A stretch of DNA of 64,000 nt from contig CAZIUF010000002.1 of assembly GCA_964542665.1 (NCBI GenBank), forward strand, positions 1 to 64,000. Direction: 5' to 3'. This DNA is from JAGOLU01 sp964542665 (GTDB lineage Bacteria; Patescibacteriota; Microgenomatia; UBA1406; GWC2-37-13). The position numbers and the translations under genes were made by a program. Positions 42,165 to 51,800 of the stretch are shown one piece after another; position 1 is the stretch's first letter, and the number at the start of each line of letters is the position of its first letter. Under the pieces are notes generated by a model. It searched no databases, was not told the origin of the DNA, and saw only the letters and a list, made by a program, of their open reading frames with translations.

Positions 42165-44201
42165 ATGCAAAACGGCCAACCAACAAAACAGCGGAACACA
42201 GCGCTTGATGGGCTACGAGGTTTCAGTGCGCTTATGGTCGTATTGGCCCATCTGAATCTTGATCAGGCAACGGTAAGTCGGTTTGCTCCATGGGCTTGGT
42301 ACTTTATCCAACCATTTGTATCGGGGGGGACATTCTACGTTGCGATTCTTTTTGTGCTCACCGGATACCTCATGTCTACTCATTATCCTATTATTACGTC
42401 ATGGTCAAGCTTTATGCAGAAGAGATATACGAGATTGTTTCCTGTCTTTATCTGTGTGTCGATTTTCTATACCTATTTTTACTATTCGGTTATAAAAGGA
42501 GACCCAAGTATAAGCAGAAATATCCCCTTGATAGTGAGTATATTACTCGGAATCAACCTATTGGGGGGACTTATTTGGCGACTGTATCTGAAGCTTCGCA
42601 CCATCACATCTGGAAAAGTACTTTTTAGAATATTTATCTATTCTCAAGTAGCTATTGCGGCTGTATACGCACTCATTGTTATGCGTAATCCCGCAGCTAG
42701 TATTAATAGCAATCAGACAATACTGCAAATATTCACAGGACTAGTCAACACAACGCTTACTCAGACATTTGGTACATATATACCGCTCACCAATGGGTCA
42801 TTTTGGAGTCTGGCTCCCGAGGTGCTTTACTATGCACTCTATCCAATACTCATAATCCCGCTTATAGGACACTTAGGCAATGCATCAAAGCTAAAATCGT
42901 TGACCACCACAATCACAATATTGTGTATTTTGATCACACTAACCATTGTCTTTAAACAGCTACTTGGTTTCAATGGTCTGTATCCATTTTTTTGGTTCTA
43001 TTTTTACCTTGGCAATCTTGCATCGAAATATAATAATAATATCCAGCAAACCCTTGATAAATATCAGAAAATAGTTCGCGTTGATATCTTGATACCAACA
43101 ATTACTATAATAGCATTTCTGGTATTTCCGACGCTTATTTCAACCTACCTGAAAAGTAGGGACAATATCATCGGATTCATGTTTTTTTATCCTTTCCCTC
43201 TATTTGCACTTATTTATTGTTTAAGGCAAGGCAACTTATTCCATTCATTTTTTCAGTCACGAGTACTTGTGTGGATAGGTACGGTAAGTTACTCGCTGTA
43301 TCTCACACACACTATTGTTATTGATCTTTTACGAGGTGGTGAGCAGATTCCGGCTTTTTGGTCATCGGTCCAGGTAGTAGGGTATGTGATTTCGGCGATT
43401 CTGCTATCTTTAGGGTTGGCAAAATTGCTTTATGAGTTACTCGAAAAGCCATATTTCCAAAGCAGACGCAAATCAACAGTCCCTCTAGTGACGCAACATG
43501 TAGCTGATTTCACCAGACCTGTAATACATAAGAAATTAGGAGTAGCTTTATTGATCGTCTATATTCTACTTATTGGCGCGGGACTTCAGAAGGAATACTC
43601 ACTAACTTCAGTCACTCATCGAGAGACGGGCACTCGTTTTATCACTCCCGTCACCGACAAATCAGTTTCATTTGCAGATTCCAAAGAACTCGTGTTTGAA
43701 ATAAATGCCTCTGATGACAATTTTGGTATATTTTCATTTCCTATCCAATATGTGGGCAACAAAGTAAAACCTATGGGGAATGCAAAAGACATGTCTCATG
43801 CGCTGCGTGTGACAATTACAGATGTAGCTAGTCAGGCCTCCATATCTACAAACGAATATGCGGGATGGAGATTTGGAGTTGAACCCCACTCATATCCTTT
43901 TGGATTTCCCCAACAAACAAACAGTAAAGGCAGGGCATATCTCGTGAGGTTTGAGTCACTTCGAGCGTCGTCTGATGACTACACGGTGATCAGCAATCCT
44001 CAAACAGAGTTGTTGACCGTGTATCAGATTGATAAGTCAAGACTCCTTCGAAACCCAATAATTTTACTGACAATATTGTGGAGAAAGCTATCACTTATCG
44101 TGACCAGTAACGAATTTGGATGGGTTATATTATTAAATACAATACCGCTATTTATTTTGTTAAGGCATTTATTGACTCCTCATGAAAGCAAAAATATCTA
44201 G
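42165..44201 (+). CDS. Acyltransferase-3 family O-acyltransferase with extra C-terminal domain
   Basis: A 678-residue membrane protein. The N-terminal 420 residues are an Acyl_transf_3 domain (OafA/YrhL-like): ALDGLRGFSALMVVLAHLN with the catalytic-type His, an FVLTGYLMS block (usually FxLSGFL), and SFWSLAPEVLYYALYPI. About ten membrane segments are followed by another TM near 460 and a soluble C-terminal domain of about 150 residues that is not the SGNH hydrolase of OafA (no GDSH motif seen), then a last TM. It probably moves acetyl or similar groups onto the surface glycan. It lies in the middle of the GT operon. Confidence 0.9.
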   Translation: MQNGQPTKQRNTALDGLRGFSALMVVLAHLNLDQATVSRFAPWAWYFIQPFVSGGTFYVAILFVLTGYLMSTHYPIITSWSSFMQKRYTRLFPVFICVSIFYTYFYYSVIKGDPSISRNIPLIVSILLGINLLGGLIWRLYLKLRTITSGKVLFRIFIYSQVAIAAVYALIVMRNPAASINSNQTILQIFTGLVNTTLTQTFGTYIPLTNGSFWSLAPEVLYYALYPILIIPLIGHLGNASKLKSLTTTITILCILITLTIVFKQLLGFNGLYPFFWFYFYLGNLASKYNNNIQQTLDKYQKIVRVDILIPTITIIAFLVFPTLISTYLKSRDNIIGFMFFYPFPLFALIYCLRQGNLFHSFFQSRVLVWIGTVSYSLYLTHTIVIDLLRGGEQIPAFWSSVQVVGYVISAILLSLGLAKLLYELLEKPYFQSRRKSTVPLVTQHVADFTRPVIHKKLGVALLIVYILLIGAGLQKEYSLTSVTHRETGTRFITPVTDKSVSFADSKELVFEINASDDNFGIFSFPIQYVGNKVKPMGNAKDMSHALRVTITDVASQASISTNEYAGWRFGVEPHSYPFGFPQQTNSKGRAYLVRFESLRASSDDYTVISNPQTELLTVYQIDKSRLLRNPIILLTILWRKLSLIVTSNEFGWVILLNTIPLFILLRHLLTPHESKNI

Positions 44202-45936
44202 GCATTTAGTACTTATATCGTCCGTAGTCATCATCTTCGCTGGCTTCCTATTGTTAATGCTGCCTAGCTTAACATCTGGACTTGGAGAGAGATGTATATC
44301 AAACCAATGTGGAATATTTTTTACTAACATATTCCGTGCGAGAGATGACTTATGGCACATGTCCCTTGCGCAAGTTGCCTTTGATACCTACCCATTTAGG
44401 ATGCCAGTATTTTACGGAGAGGCACTGAGAGGCTACCACTTCTTATATAGCTATATACTGATGTTGGTGACGAAGACAGGCCTTTCAGTCCTGAGTGGCT
44501 ATTATCTAGCGTTACCAATCGTCTGGTTTATTATCTACACATCTTTCACGGTAGTAATATCGAGGGCACTGTTTAGTGATAAGAGGGCTGTACCAATTTT
44601 TTTATTCTTTTCATATTTTTCTAGTAATCTCACATTCGTATTAAGCTTGAAAAATACTGGGTCGTTTTGGAACGATATTGGGTGGTTTAGTAATCAACCC
44701 GCAGAGTATATGATCAATCCGACACTAGCACTGTCGATCCTATTGCTACAAGCGATCATCTACGTATTATTACGAGTCAGAAGTAGTATCATATTGACGA
44801 TTATTCTGACTGTTCTCACATTTCTTTTGTGGGGGGCAAAATTTTATGGTGGAGTAATAGGCATTTCATTTATCTGGATATTCTTAGCTACAAAAACATA
44901 CAATAAGCACCTGAGTTTGAAAAGCTTATTGTCTATCCTTTTTGCAACCCTTTTATCGAGCGCAATAGCTGTGTTATTTTTTTACAATCCATTTGTTGGT
45001 ACCAAAACAGGTGGAATTTTTAGTCTAGAGCCATTCAAGACAATCCATCCAATCATAGAAGACCCAGGCCTATTTCAGATCCTTAAGCTTGCAAGGCTGA
45101 GATACAAGTTGTATGAGCATCCGTATATATTTGCTCCGATCTTACTTGTGATTGAAATATTTTCGTTAGCACTATATATATTTATTGCTTTTGGGACAAG
45201 GATGCTGAGCGTAGCACTACTTTTTTCGAAAACTCACAAGTCGACTCTGAATATAGCTATTTTTGCTAGCGCTATATTCTCAATTATTTTCGCTGCTCTA
45301 TTCACTCAGAAGGGTGGAGATTGGTTCAATACTGTTCAGTTTCTGGGCTATGGACAATTCCTTCTACAGATTGCTCTGTCGTTATTTGTGATCAGTCTGC
45401 TCAAGTTTCATGACAAAAGAACCAATGCTTTGATTGTATCAATCCTCGTACTTACGCTTGCAGGCTCACTCAATTCTGTCGTAGAGTACGGTAAGGACCA
45501 CCTCTTTTCTTCGGGGAGTCAAATTCACAAGCTATTTCAGCCAAAGGTATATGTCTCAAGCGCTGAACTTGATGCTCTTTCATATTTGAGCAAACTACCG
45601 TCAGGTGTAACCTATACTTTTCCATTTACGCCGATCTATGATGAGAGGCCAATCAAACAACTATGGAAAACAAATGACACAGCATTGGTGGCAGCCCTCG
45701 GTAAACAGCAGCTCTATGAGGCAAATCTCCAGCAGCTTGATATTACAGGGATTGATCATAAAAAACGCACTCAGCTACTCAAGAATGTCCTGACAACCAA
45801 CATTAAATCTCTTCCTGTCAGATATTTATACCTTTACAAACAGCATCCAGATTATAAAAAGTTTATCACCCGCACAAGTCCAAGTGCCGTATCACTTTTT
45901 GAGAACGAAGAAGTCCATATACTCAAGAAGATGTGA
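44182..45936 (+). CDS. Polytopic membrane protein, C-x4-CG family, probable GT-C enzyme
   Basis: A 584-residue protein with about eleven membrane segments. Its first loop has the pattern RCISNQCGIFF, then DDLWHMSLAQ, PFRMPVFYGEAL and GYHFLYSY. The gene at 48407 has the same series (YCIQGHCGLYF, HDGIWHIALI, PFTLPIYAGAKL, GYNFLFDF), and both share a late WFNTVQFLGYGQF/WWNTVQFFYFSQF block. I know no named family with this combination; the fold and the Asp/His-containing loop suggest a GT-C transferase. It overlaps the acyltransferase gene by 20 bases and is more A/T-rich than its neighbours. The stop faces the minus-strand gene one base away. Confidence 0.72.
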   Translation: MKAKISRHLVLISSVVIIFAGFLLLMLPSLTSGLGERCISNQCGIFFTNIFRARDDLWHMSLAQVAFDTYPFRMPVFYGEALRGYHFLYSYILMLVTKTGLSVLSGYYLALPIVWFIIYTSFTVVISRALFSDKRAVPIFLFFSYFSSNLTFVLSLKNTGSFWNDIGWFSNQPAEYMINPTLALSILLLQAIIYVLLRVRSSIILTIILTVLTFLLWGAKFYGGVIGISFIWIFLATKTYNKHLSLKSLLSILFATLLSSAIAVLFFYNPFVGTKTGGIFSLEPFKTIHPIIEDPGLFQILKLARLRYKLYEHPYIFAPILLVIEIFSLALYIFIAFGTRMLSVALLFSKTHKSTLNIAIFASAIFSIIFAALFTQKGGDWFNTVQFLGYGQFLLQIALSLFVISLLKFHDKRTNALIVSILVLTLAGSLNSVVEYGKDHLFSSGSQIHKLFQPKVYVSSAELDALSYLSKLPSGVTYTFPFTPIYDERPIKQLWKTNDTALVAALGKQQLYEANLQQLDITGIDHKKRTQLLKNVLTTNIKSLPVRYLYLYKQHPDYKKFITRTSPSAVSLFENEEVHILKKM

Positions 45937-45937
45937 G

Positions 45938-47536
45938 CTACTTGCTGAAACCTCTATTTTTCAACGCTGAGATTGTTTTGGCCAGCCGATCATTTCGCAC
46001 ATATATGCATGATGGTTTTCCATTTTTAAACAATCTCGTATATATCTTATCCATTTGTACATACACGATTTTTATTCTCTCAACGACATTGCAATCTGTT
46101 GAATACACACTAACTGGTGGGTTAGTCTTGAACATGCTCAATACTTTTTCTTGATATAGGGGCATCCCGTAGTGTATTGGATAGAAAAATGAGTCAGGAT
46201 ACGTAGTCCTTCTATGGCTCAACATATAGATATGTGAGTTATATCCGATAACGAAAATATTATCTTGTAGATCTGTGGATTCTTCAATCGCGTGCGCATA
46301 AGACACATCATCAAAATATGACGTGTTATATTCCCTTTCCCTATCTATTTGCTTGAGCAGGAGCGAGTTTGGATGTAGGAAGTAAGATGCAGTAAGTAAA
46401 ATACACAAGACGACATATATAACTCGGTATTTTGATGCATATTCGCCAACCAAGTAAGCTAGGGTTGAAAGCAATATTCCTATCCATGGGATAAGCCGGT
46501 ATATAGCCCAAAGCTCTCTTTCAGGAGTTTGTGAACGAAGGGAGCTGGTGAAAAGAAGAAGTAATAAATAGACAACAAGAAAAACAGAATGCGGCCACTT
46601 GACAATCTTTTTTGAAATATATTGATAAATCATCACAATCAAAAATATAACCTGGAGTCCAATGGTGCGCTGGAAATTGGATGCTTGGGCAGAAAAAAAT
46701 GTGACTATATACTGAAAAGGCAAAAGAAACGATCCCAGTAAGCCCTCGACTCCAGATGCTTTTGATATATCAGTCTGAAAACTGATTTTATTAACGGTAA
46801 TCATTTGGAAAAACCATTGCCTTAAATCCATACTTGCAAGTGTGCAAAGCGAAAGGATAAGAAATGGGGTGGCTAAGAGTGCGATTTTTCTATAGTCACG
46901 AATACGTATACACAGTGCAACGAATATGATCAAAGTTGTAATGATAGTAATTTCTCGCGAAAATAAGATAAACCACATACATACACCTGAGAAGAGCAAA
47001 GTACGACGTGACCAGCCGTGGGATGAGATACTTAGAATAAATAGATACACGATTGGATAGGCGACCATGGCCTCGGCTTGGAACGAAAATCCGAAGAAAT
47101 AGGGCTTCAACAACTCAAACATAAGCGCAAAGATGAGCACCCAACTCTTTCTGAACTGCCAGTACATAAAGCTTATCCAACCAGCAGAAAAAATAATCAT
47201 AAATACTCGATGGAGCTGGATCACGCGATAGTAGTCTGCTTGGGGAGAGATCAGGAACTGGAGAATGTAGCTAATGTAGGCGGGCAAAGGCATACGATTG
47301 AAGAATATGTCTGTATAGAGCATCTTACCCTGATGCATAAGTGCTGCAGGAACCCAGTTGTTATATTCATCAACGAACTTGAACATGGTGATGAAGCGAT
47401 AGGATTGAAAAGAGGAAGCGGCAAGGATAATAAAAAGTAGAATCCACCCAATACATTTGCTACTGACAGCCTTAAATAATGCTTTGGTCACTGGTTCAAA
47501 AACGTATTTTTGATAATATGCAGTTTCGTTTTCCAA
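45938..47536 (-). CDS. GT-C-type membrane glycosyltransferase
   Basis: Polytopic protein of 532 residues with about eleven membrane segments. The first external loop carries FVDEYNNWVPAALMHQG, then LYTDIFFNRMPLPAYISY, like the gene at 40477. The C-terminal soluble part (about 405-532) ends with a basic stretch, NRGFSK. It overlaps the start of its path with the upstream GT2 gene by 49 bases, so the two are one transcription unit. Its stop nearly touches the stop of the plus-strand gene at 44182. Confidence 0.8.
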   Translation of the reverse strand: MENETAYYQKYVFEPVTKALFKAVSSKCIGWILLFIILAASSFQSYRFITMFKFVDEYNNWVPAALMHQGKMLYTDIFFNRMPLPAYISYILQFLISPQADYYRVIQLHRVFMIIFSAGWISFMYWQFRKSWVLIFALMFELLKPYFFGFSFQAEAMVAYPIVYLFILSISSHGWSRRTLLFSGVCMWFILFSREITIITTLIIFVALCIRIRDYRKIALLATPFLILSLCTLASMDLRQWFFQMITVNKISFQTDISKASGVEGLLGSFLLPFQYIVTFFSAQASNFQRTIGLQVIFLIVMIYQYISKKIVKWPHSVFLVVYLLLLLFTSSLRSQTPERELWAIYRLIPWIGILLSTLAYLVGEYASKYRVIYVVLCILLTASYFLHPNSLLLKQIDREREYNTSYFDDVSYAHAIEESTDLQDNIFVIGYNSHIYMLSHRRTTYPDSFFYPIHYGMPLYQEKVLSMFKTNPPVSVYSTDCNVVERIKIVYVQMDKIYTRLFKNGKPSCIYVRNDRLAKTISALKNRGFSK

Positions 47537-48372
47537 GGGGCATACTTCAGTGCAAAACGAGTTCGTGACCGCTCCATGGCCTTCGTATGAAAATCTGAAC
47601 CTGAACCACCAGTGCTCTGGGCATTTTTGTGCCAGAGTTTGATCATGGGTTCGTATCTGATCGGAACACCTTTTTTCTTGGCACGCATACAGTAGTCGGT
47701 ATCCTCATAGTACATAAAGTATCCCTCATCCCATTTTCCGACTTTCTCGTAGACTGATTTGTCATAGACCATACAACAGCCTGTGACAAAATCAGTCAAG
47801 ATAGGCTGATCATACATGGGATGGTCTAGATCATCGACGCCAATATGGTGAGAAGTGGCATGAGCCCAATCGATGCGACCGCCCGCATACCAGATGGTGA
47901 AAGGTTTATTAGTTGATAATTGATAATTGATAGTTGATAACTGGGAATCACTGGGTATTTGTCCACCAGCTGGCGGATTAATCTTTGGAGTTTCCTTTTT
48001 ATGATATTCATACCCAGGTGCATAGTAAATTTTGCCTCCGACGATTGATCCCGGGAACTGATTTAGCGCATGCTTGCATGATTGAGTAAAGTAGGTATCA
48101 AAGATGATGTCGGGATTGACGACCGCAAACCGTGCTATATTTTGAGACAAAGCTGCTCTTATCCCGAGGTTCACTCCATGTGCATATCCTTTATTCTCTC
48201 CACGAATGAGCGTAAATCGATCATCAGGAATAGTGATGATCTGAAGATTTTTGCGAGGTGTCAAATCGACGAGAAACACATGGAAGTTCCTGTCGTATTG
48301 AGACTTGAGACTGGCAAAAAAGTCATCCAGTATCGTGTAATTCTGATAAATGACAGTTATAATGGCTAACAT
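47488..48372 (-). CDS. GT2 family glycosyltransferase carrying a translated heptad repeat
   Basis: A 294-residue GT-A fold enzyme of the rhamnosyltransferase-like group: IITVIYQNYTILDDF start, LIRGENKGYAHGVNLG, VVNPDIIFD (DxD-like region), TGCCMVYDKSVYEKVGKWDE and FMYYEDTDYCMRAKKKG with the ED catalytic pair. Between about residues 140 and 155 the protein contains a low-complexity stretch, SQLSTINYQLSTN, encoded by four heptanucleotide units at 47912-47939. Related enzymes normally have a simple loop here. The start region overlaps the promoter of the divergent gene at 48407. Confidence 0.88.
   Translation of the reverse strand: MLAIITVIYQNYTILDDFFASLKSQYDRNFHVFLVDLTPRKNLQIITIPDDRFTLIRGENKGYAHGVNLGIRAALSQNIARFAVVNPDIIFDTYFTQSCKHALNQFPGSIVGGKIYYAPGYEYHKKETPKINPPAGGQIPSDSQLSTINYQLSTNKPFTIWYAGGRIDWAHATSHHIGVDDLDHPMYDQPILTDFVTGCCMVYDKSVYEKVGKWDEGYFMYYEDTDYCMRAKKKGVPIRYEPMIKLWHKNAQSTGGSGSDFHTKAMERSRTRFALKYAPWKTKLHIIKNTFLNQ
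47912..47939. repeat. Heptanucleotide tandem array inside the GT2 gene
   Basis: Four exact 7-base units on the plus strand: GTTGATA, ATTGATA, ATTGATA, GTTGATA. It is in frame with the GT2 gene, and since 28 is not a multiple of three the flanking bases must compensate. Confidence 0.85.
48335..48363 (+). promoter_or_regulatory. Candidate promoter for the gene at 48407
   Basis: A perfect TATAAT (48358-48363) with GTGTAA 17 bases upstream, inside the first codons of the divergent GT2 gene. The leader would be about 37 bases. Confidence 0.4.
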
Positions 48373-48406
48373 AGGTTTATTTAGGTCGTTGCCCGGACCA
48401 GCTACA

Positions 48407-50242
48407 ATGAATCACACACTCAAATCGAGTCTCACTTACTGGATAGATTGTATCAAAAGAAACCCCTACTATACGATCCTTTTGATTGTTGTATTGTTCC
48501 TGTCTTTGATGGTGATCGTGCCATCTGGGAGTGAATATTGCATTCAAGGGCACTGTGGACTTTACTTTTGGGGGGCACATGAACATGATGGTATCTGGCA
48601 TATTGCACTCATTGAGTCTGCATTCAAATCATGGCCTTTCACTCTTCCTATCTATGCTGGGGCAAAGCTCGCAGGGTATAACTTCCTGTTTGACTTTGTT
48701 ATATCTCTGTTTACACGCGTAGGAATATCGAGTTTATTTCTTTATTTTAAAGTCCAGCCAGTGTTGTGGGCAATATGTTTTTTCTATGCAGTGTATCGAT
48801 TAGGCATCAATTTATTCCGGACATATAAAGAAAATACTCTAAATACATCCGTAAAGTCACCTCAACTCCTACAAGTCATATTATTATTTTCGCTGACCCT
48901 GCTCGGATCGTTTGGACCAGTGTTTATGCTTTTGCGCCAAGGTTCAGTCTGGGGTGGATCAGGAATATTTGCAATGCAGGGTCCTGTTGGTATGACCAAT
49001 CCACAGTTTATGTGGTCGCTGGTTGTTCTTGTTTTGCTGTTGAACAGATGTCTAGATCTAGTTCAAAGAACAAAATCAAACATCTTTGATCTGCTCGCAA
49101 TAGGAGTACTTGTTGGTCTTGGATTCGCATTGAAAGCGTATTCTGTTCCAGCAATGATGTGGATCCTCGGATTTGCGATCTCTTCTATGATGGTAAAAAA
49201 ACAGTGGGTGAAAGCATTATCTGTTGGAGTATCTGCATGTTTTGGATTTCTAACCATTTATTTCACTCAATATGCTGGTGGCATACAGGGTGGGTTTGTA
49301 TGGGATCCGTTTTCTCTGGTACGGAGCATGTATTCGGATCCACGAGTTTTTCAAAACGATCAAGTAATGCTCGAGTGGTTCCAACTGAAGGAGATTGCGC
49401 CAAATAGTCTACGACTATGGAAATATTATCTTGGTGCGTCTCTAACCTACACCATCTCAACTTTTGGAATGAGAGTTTTGGGGTTTAGCCTGTTATTTGG
49501 GCTTATTCGTGATCTGGTACGAAGAATAAAAATAACACAAACTTCATTGTTTGGTGCTGTCTGCATGATTGGAGCAATAGTAACTTGCTTGCCTGGACTA
49601 TTACTCATCCAAAAAGGTGTCTGGTGGAACACAGTTCAATTTTTTTACTTCTCACAATTTTTTGCCAGTATTGGTTTTGCTATTTGGCTATGGCAACTGA
49701 GTCAAAATAAACGGCCACTATTTATTATAGTTGCTGGTCTTACTCTATTTTTATCAGTTAGTTTTCTTACAGATTCGCTCTATTCATTTTTCCTTCCTCA
49801 AACCGCCTCTCACATATCAAGTAGCGAGCTAAATGTATTAGCAACACTAAAGAGGCTACCTAAAGGTGAGGTGTATGTGCAGCCGTACAATGAGGAGAAT
49901 AAAAAGAATACTCTAGACGCCGAGCGAACATTGCCCGATATGATTGATACTGCTTATGTGTCTGCAATGAGTGGAAAACAGACGTATTTTGCAAATGAGA
50001 CTCAACTGGAATTGTTGAACATTGCATACAAGTCCCGTCAAGAAAAACTTAGATCGTATACATGCGATAATATCCCCCCCGTGACATATGCATATTTACG
50101 AAGGAGAGATTTTAGGTACAGTGATACTGCGAGTTGCATGTCATCATTAGGGTTCATAAAATCGGTATCAAACGAGTACGCAGAGCTTTGGATCAATCAA
50201 AACGATATACATAAAATAGAGGATGACCAGCAGAAGCAATAG
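48407..50242 (+). CDS. Polytopic membrane protein, C-x4-CG family, probable GT-C enzyme
   Basis: A 611-residue protein from ATG 48407 (MNHTLKSSLTYW); the ORF begins at 48350, but that would run into the divergent GT2 start and its promoter. About eleven membrane segments are followed by a C-terminal soluble part. The first loop YCIQGHCGLYFWG, HDGIWHIALIES and PFTLPIYAGAKL, and the block WWNTVQFFYFSQF, make it a paralogue of the gene at 44182. The C-terminal portion of both contains LKRLPKGEVYVQPY/LSKLPSGVTYTFPF. The last 50 bases overlap the 3' end of the convergent gene at 50193. Confidence 0.75.
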   Translation: MNHTLKSSLTYWIDCIKRNPYYTILLIVVLFLSLMVIVPSGSEYCIQGHCGLYFWGAHEHDGIWHIALIESAFKSWPFTLPIYAGAKLAGYNFLFDFVISLFTRVGISSLFLYFKVQPVLWAICFFYAVYRLGINLFRTYKENTLNTSVKSPQLLQVILLFSLTLLGSFGPVFMLLRQGSVWGGSGIFAMQGPVGMTNPQFMWSLVVLVLLLNRCLDLVQRTKSNIFDLLAIGVLVGLGFALKAYSVPAMMWILGFAISSMMVKKQWVKALSVGVSACFGFLTIYFTQYAGGIQGGFVWDPFSLVRSMYSDPRVFQNDQVMLEWFQLKEIAPNSLRLWKYYLGASLTYTISTFGMRVLGFSLLFGLIRDLVRRIKITQTSLFGAVCMIGAIVTCLPGLLLIQKGVWWNTVQFFYFSQFFASIGFAIWLWQLSQNKRPLFIIVAGLTLFLSVSFLTDSLYSFFLPQTASHISSSELNVLATLKRLPKGEVYVQPYNEENKKNTLDAERTLPDMIDTAYVSAMSGKQTYFANETQLELLNIAYKSRQEKLRSYTCDNIPPVTYAYLRRRDFRYSDTASCMSSLGFIKSVSNEYAELWINQNDIHKIEDDQQKQ

Positions 50243-51800
50243 TTTGCGAAGGTTTCGCGACAAGATAGGGATACTTGCTTAACTCATCTGCTGAGACGAT
50301 GATCACCGCATCAGAAACCAGCGAAGAGGGGATATGAAAAATGAATTTATCAGTTAACTTCGGTTGTTCCCAGAATCCATACTCATTGTATGGCTGAATC
50401 TTTGCAATCGATTGATATTTTTTTGGATCCACTGGACCTCCATATAGCAACATGTATATGTACGCTTGACCATACCTATTTGAAATATATACCGTCTTAT
50501 ATTTTTGACTGAGCGACCAAGCAGTCAGAGCAACTTCTTTCATACCTGCCTGGGTGGCCGAAAGTGTCTTTGGGTCAGTAAGGTATTTGTCAAAGTAATA
50601 ATGCCATGAAGAATTGAGTAATAAAAAATGAATAGCTATGAAAATAAACCATAAACTAAATCTTAATTTTTGGGTTGCCACACGACTCATCATCTCAACT
50701 AGGCCATAACTTGCTAGTAAAATGATCGGTAAAACTAGTATAAAGCTCCGAGTACTAGTTTGAGATGATATTGTCGCGATCGCCGGAATTATAGATATGA
50801 CCAACAATGCCACCACAGCAATTCGATGGCTCTGTTTCTTTATCCAATAAAGAAACAGCCCAATCAATGCAAATAAATATTCTACATAAGTAATCAGGCC
50901 AATGTGTATATCGCCATACCGTGGATTTGCGTCATTGCCTGAGATGAGAAATGAGGGACTTAGGTAATAGGAGAGCCGAGATATGACAGTATATATCGCA
51001 TAGCTAAATTTGTTGTAAAGTAGCAGTGATCCACCCGTCCGGCGTCCTTCCTCAATCGCATATATGAATGCGGATGAAGTGAAATAGGAGAGTTGACCAA
51101 CGCGAGTATTGGGAGCTAAGTACTCTGTAAATAGAAACAGTCCAGTTGCAATGATTACAGAAAATAAATACAGTGGTCGAAACCTAGAATCTTTCCAAAT
51201 AAGTATCAATGTCCATATCACGAGGACAGGCATGATGACCTTTGCGCTGTGGTACGTGTATAGACCTACAAAGTAGAGTAAAGCCAAAAACACTATCTTC
51301 GCAACAGACTGACTTTTTTTGAGATTGATTGCTACGATAAGGTAAATTATTATGATAGCGAGCAATACCACTGCTTCATGCTGATGACGAGACATGGTGT
51401 GAATCCACACATTGGCTGAAGTCAAGAGCGCTCCAACATATCCAATAGAACGTTTTTGAAACAATGAGATCAGAAGAAAATACACAAGTACAGGCATACA
51501 TATGCCAATGAACTGGACAGGTAGTCTAATAGTGTCTTCATTTAATCCAAATAAAGCAATCAAGGGAGCAGAGAGGAGACCGGTAACTGGGAGCTTATTT
51601 TCACCAAACGAAAGATAACGTATGGGCAACCTACCATACTCATCACGGCCAGTTTGTAGTACCGAATACGTGTTGTAACCTTGCGCAGCTTCGTCCTCAT
51701 TTATATCTGGTTGCCCATAGTGATATATGTGAAAGAATGAAGAGATACAAACACAAACAAAAAGCACAAATACGGTACTATGACGTAGAGATAGTTTCAT
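50193..51800 (-). CDS. PMT/ArnT-like GT-C glycosyltransferase
   Basis: Polytopic GT39-type protein of 535 residues. The catalytic-type Asp-Glu is in DINEDEAAQGYNTYSVLQ, followed by GRDEYGRLPIRYLSFGENK. The same series is in the gene at 53451 (NSDEVAHGYNAYSIM, GRGEFGELPFRMASFGEQK). About eleven membrane segments and a C-terminal soluble domain with RYGQAYIYMLLYGGPVDPKK and YNEYGFWEQP follow; these too have counterparts in the paralogue. Expected to transfer a sugar from a polyprenyl-phosphate donor on the outer side. ATG overlaps the upstream stop by four bases. Confidence 0.85.
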   Translation of the reverse strand: MKLSLRHSTVFVLFVCVCISSFFHIYHYGQPDINEDEAAQGYNTYSVLQTGRDEYGRLPIRYLSFGENKLPVTGLLSAPLIALFGLNEDTIRLPVQFIGICMPVLVYFLLISLFQKRSIGYVGALLTSANVWIHTMSRHQHEAVVLLAIIIIYLIVAINLKKSQSVAKIVFLALLYFVGLYTYHSAKVIMPVLVIWTLILIWKDSRFRPLYLFSVIIATGLFLFTEYLAPNTRVGQLSYFTSSAFIYAIEEGRRTGGSLLLYNKFSYAIYTVISRLSYYLSPSFLISGNDANPRYGDIHIGLITYVEYLFALIGLFLYWIKKQSHRIAVVALLVISIIPAIATISSQTSTRSFILVLPIILLASYGLVEMMSRVATQKLRFSLWFIFIAIHFLLLNSSWHYYFDKYLTDPKTLSATQAGMKEVALTAWSLSQKYKTVYISNRYGQAYIYMLLYGGPVDPKKYQSIAKIQPYNEYGFWEQPKLTDKFIFHIPSSLVSDAVIIVSADELSKYPYLVAKPSQTIASAGHPLFYVYRFD

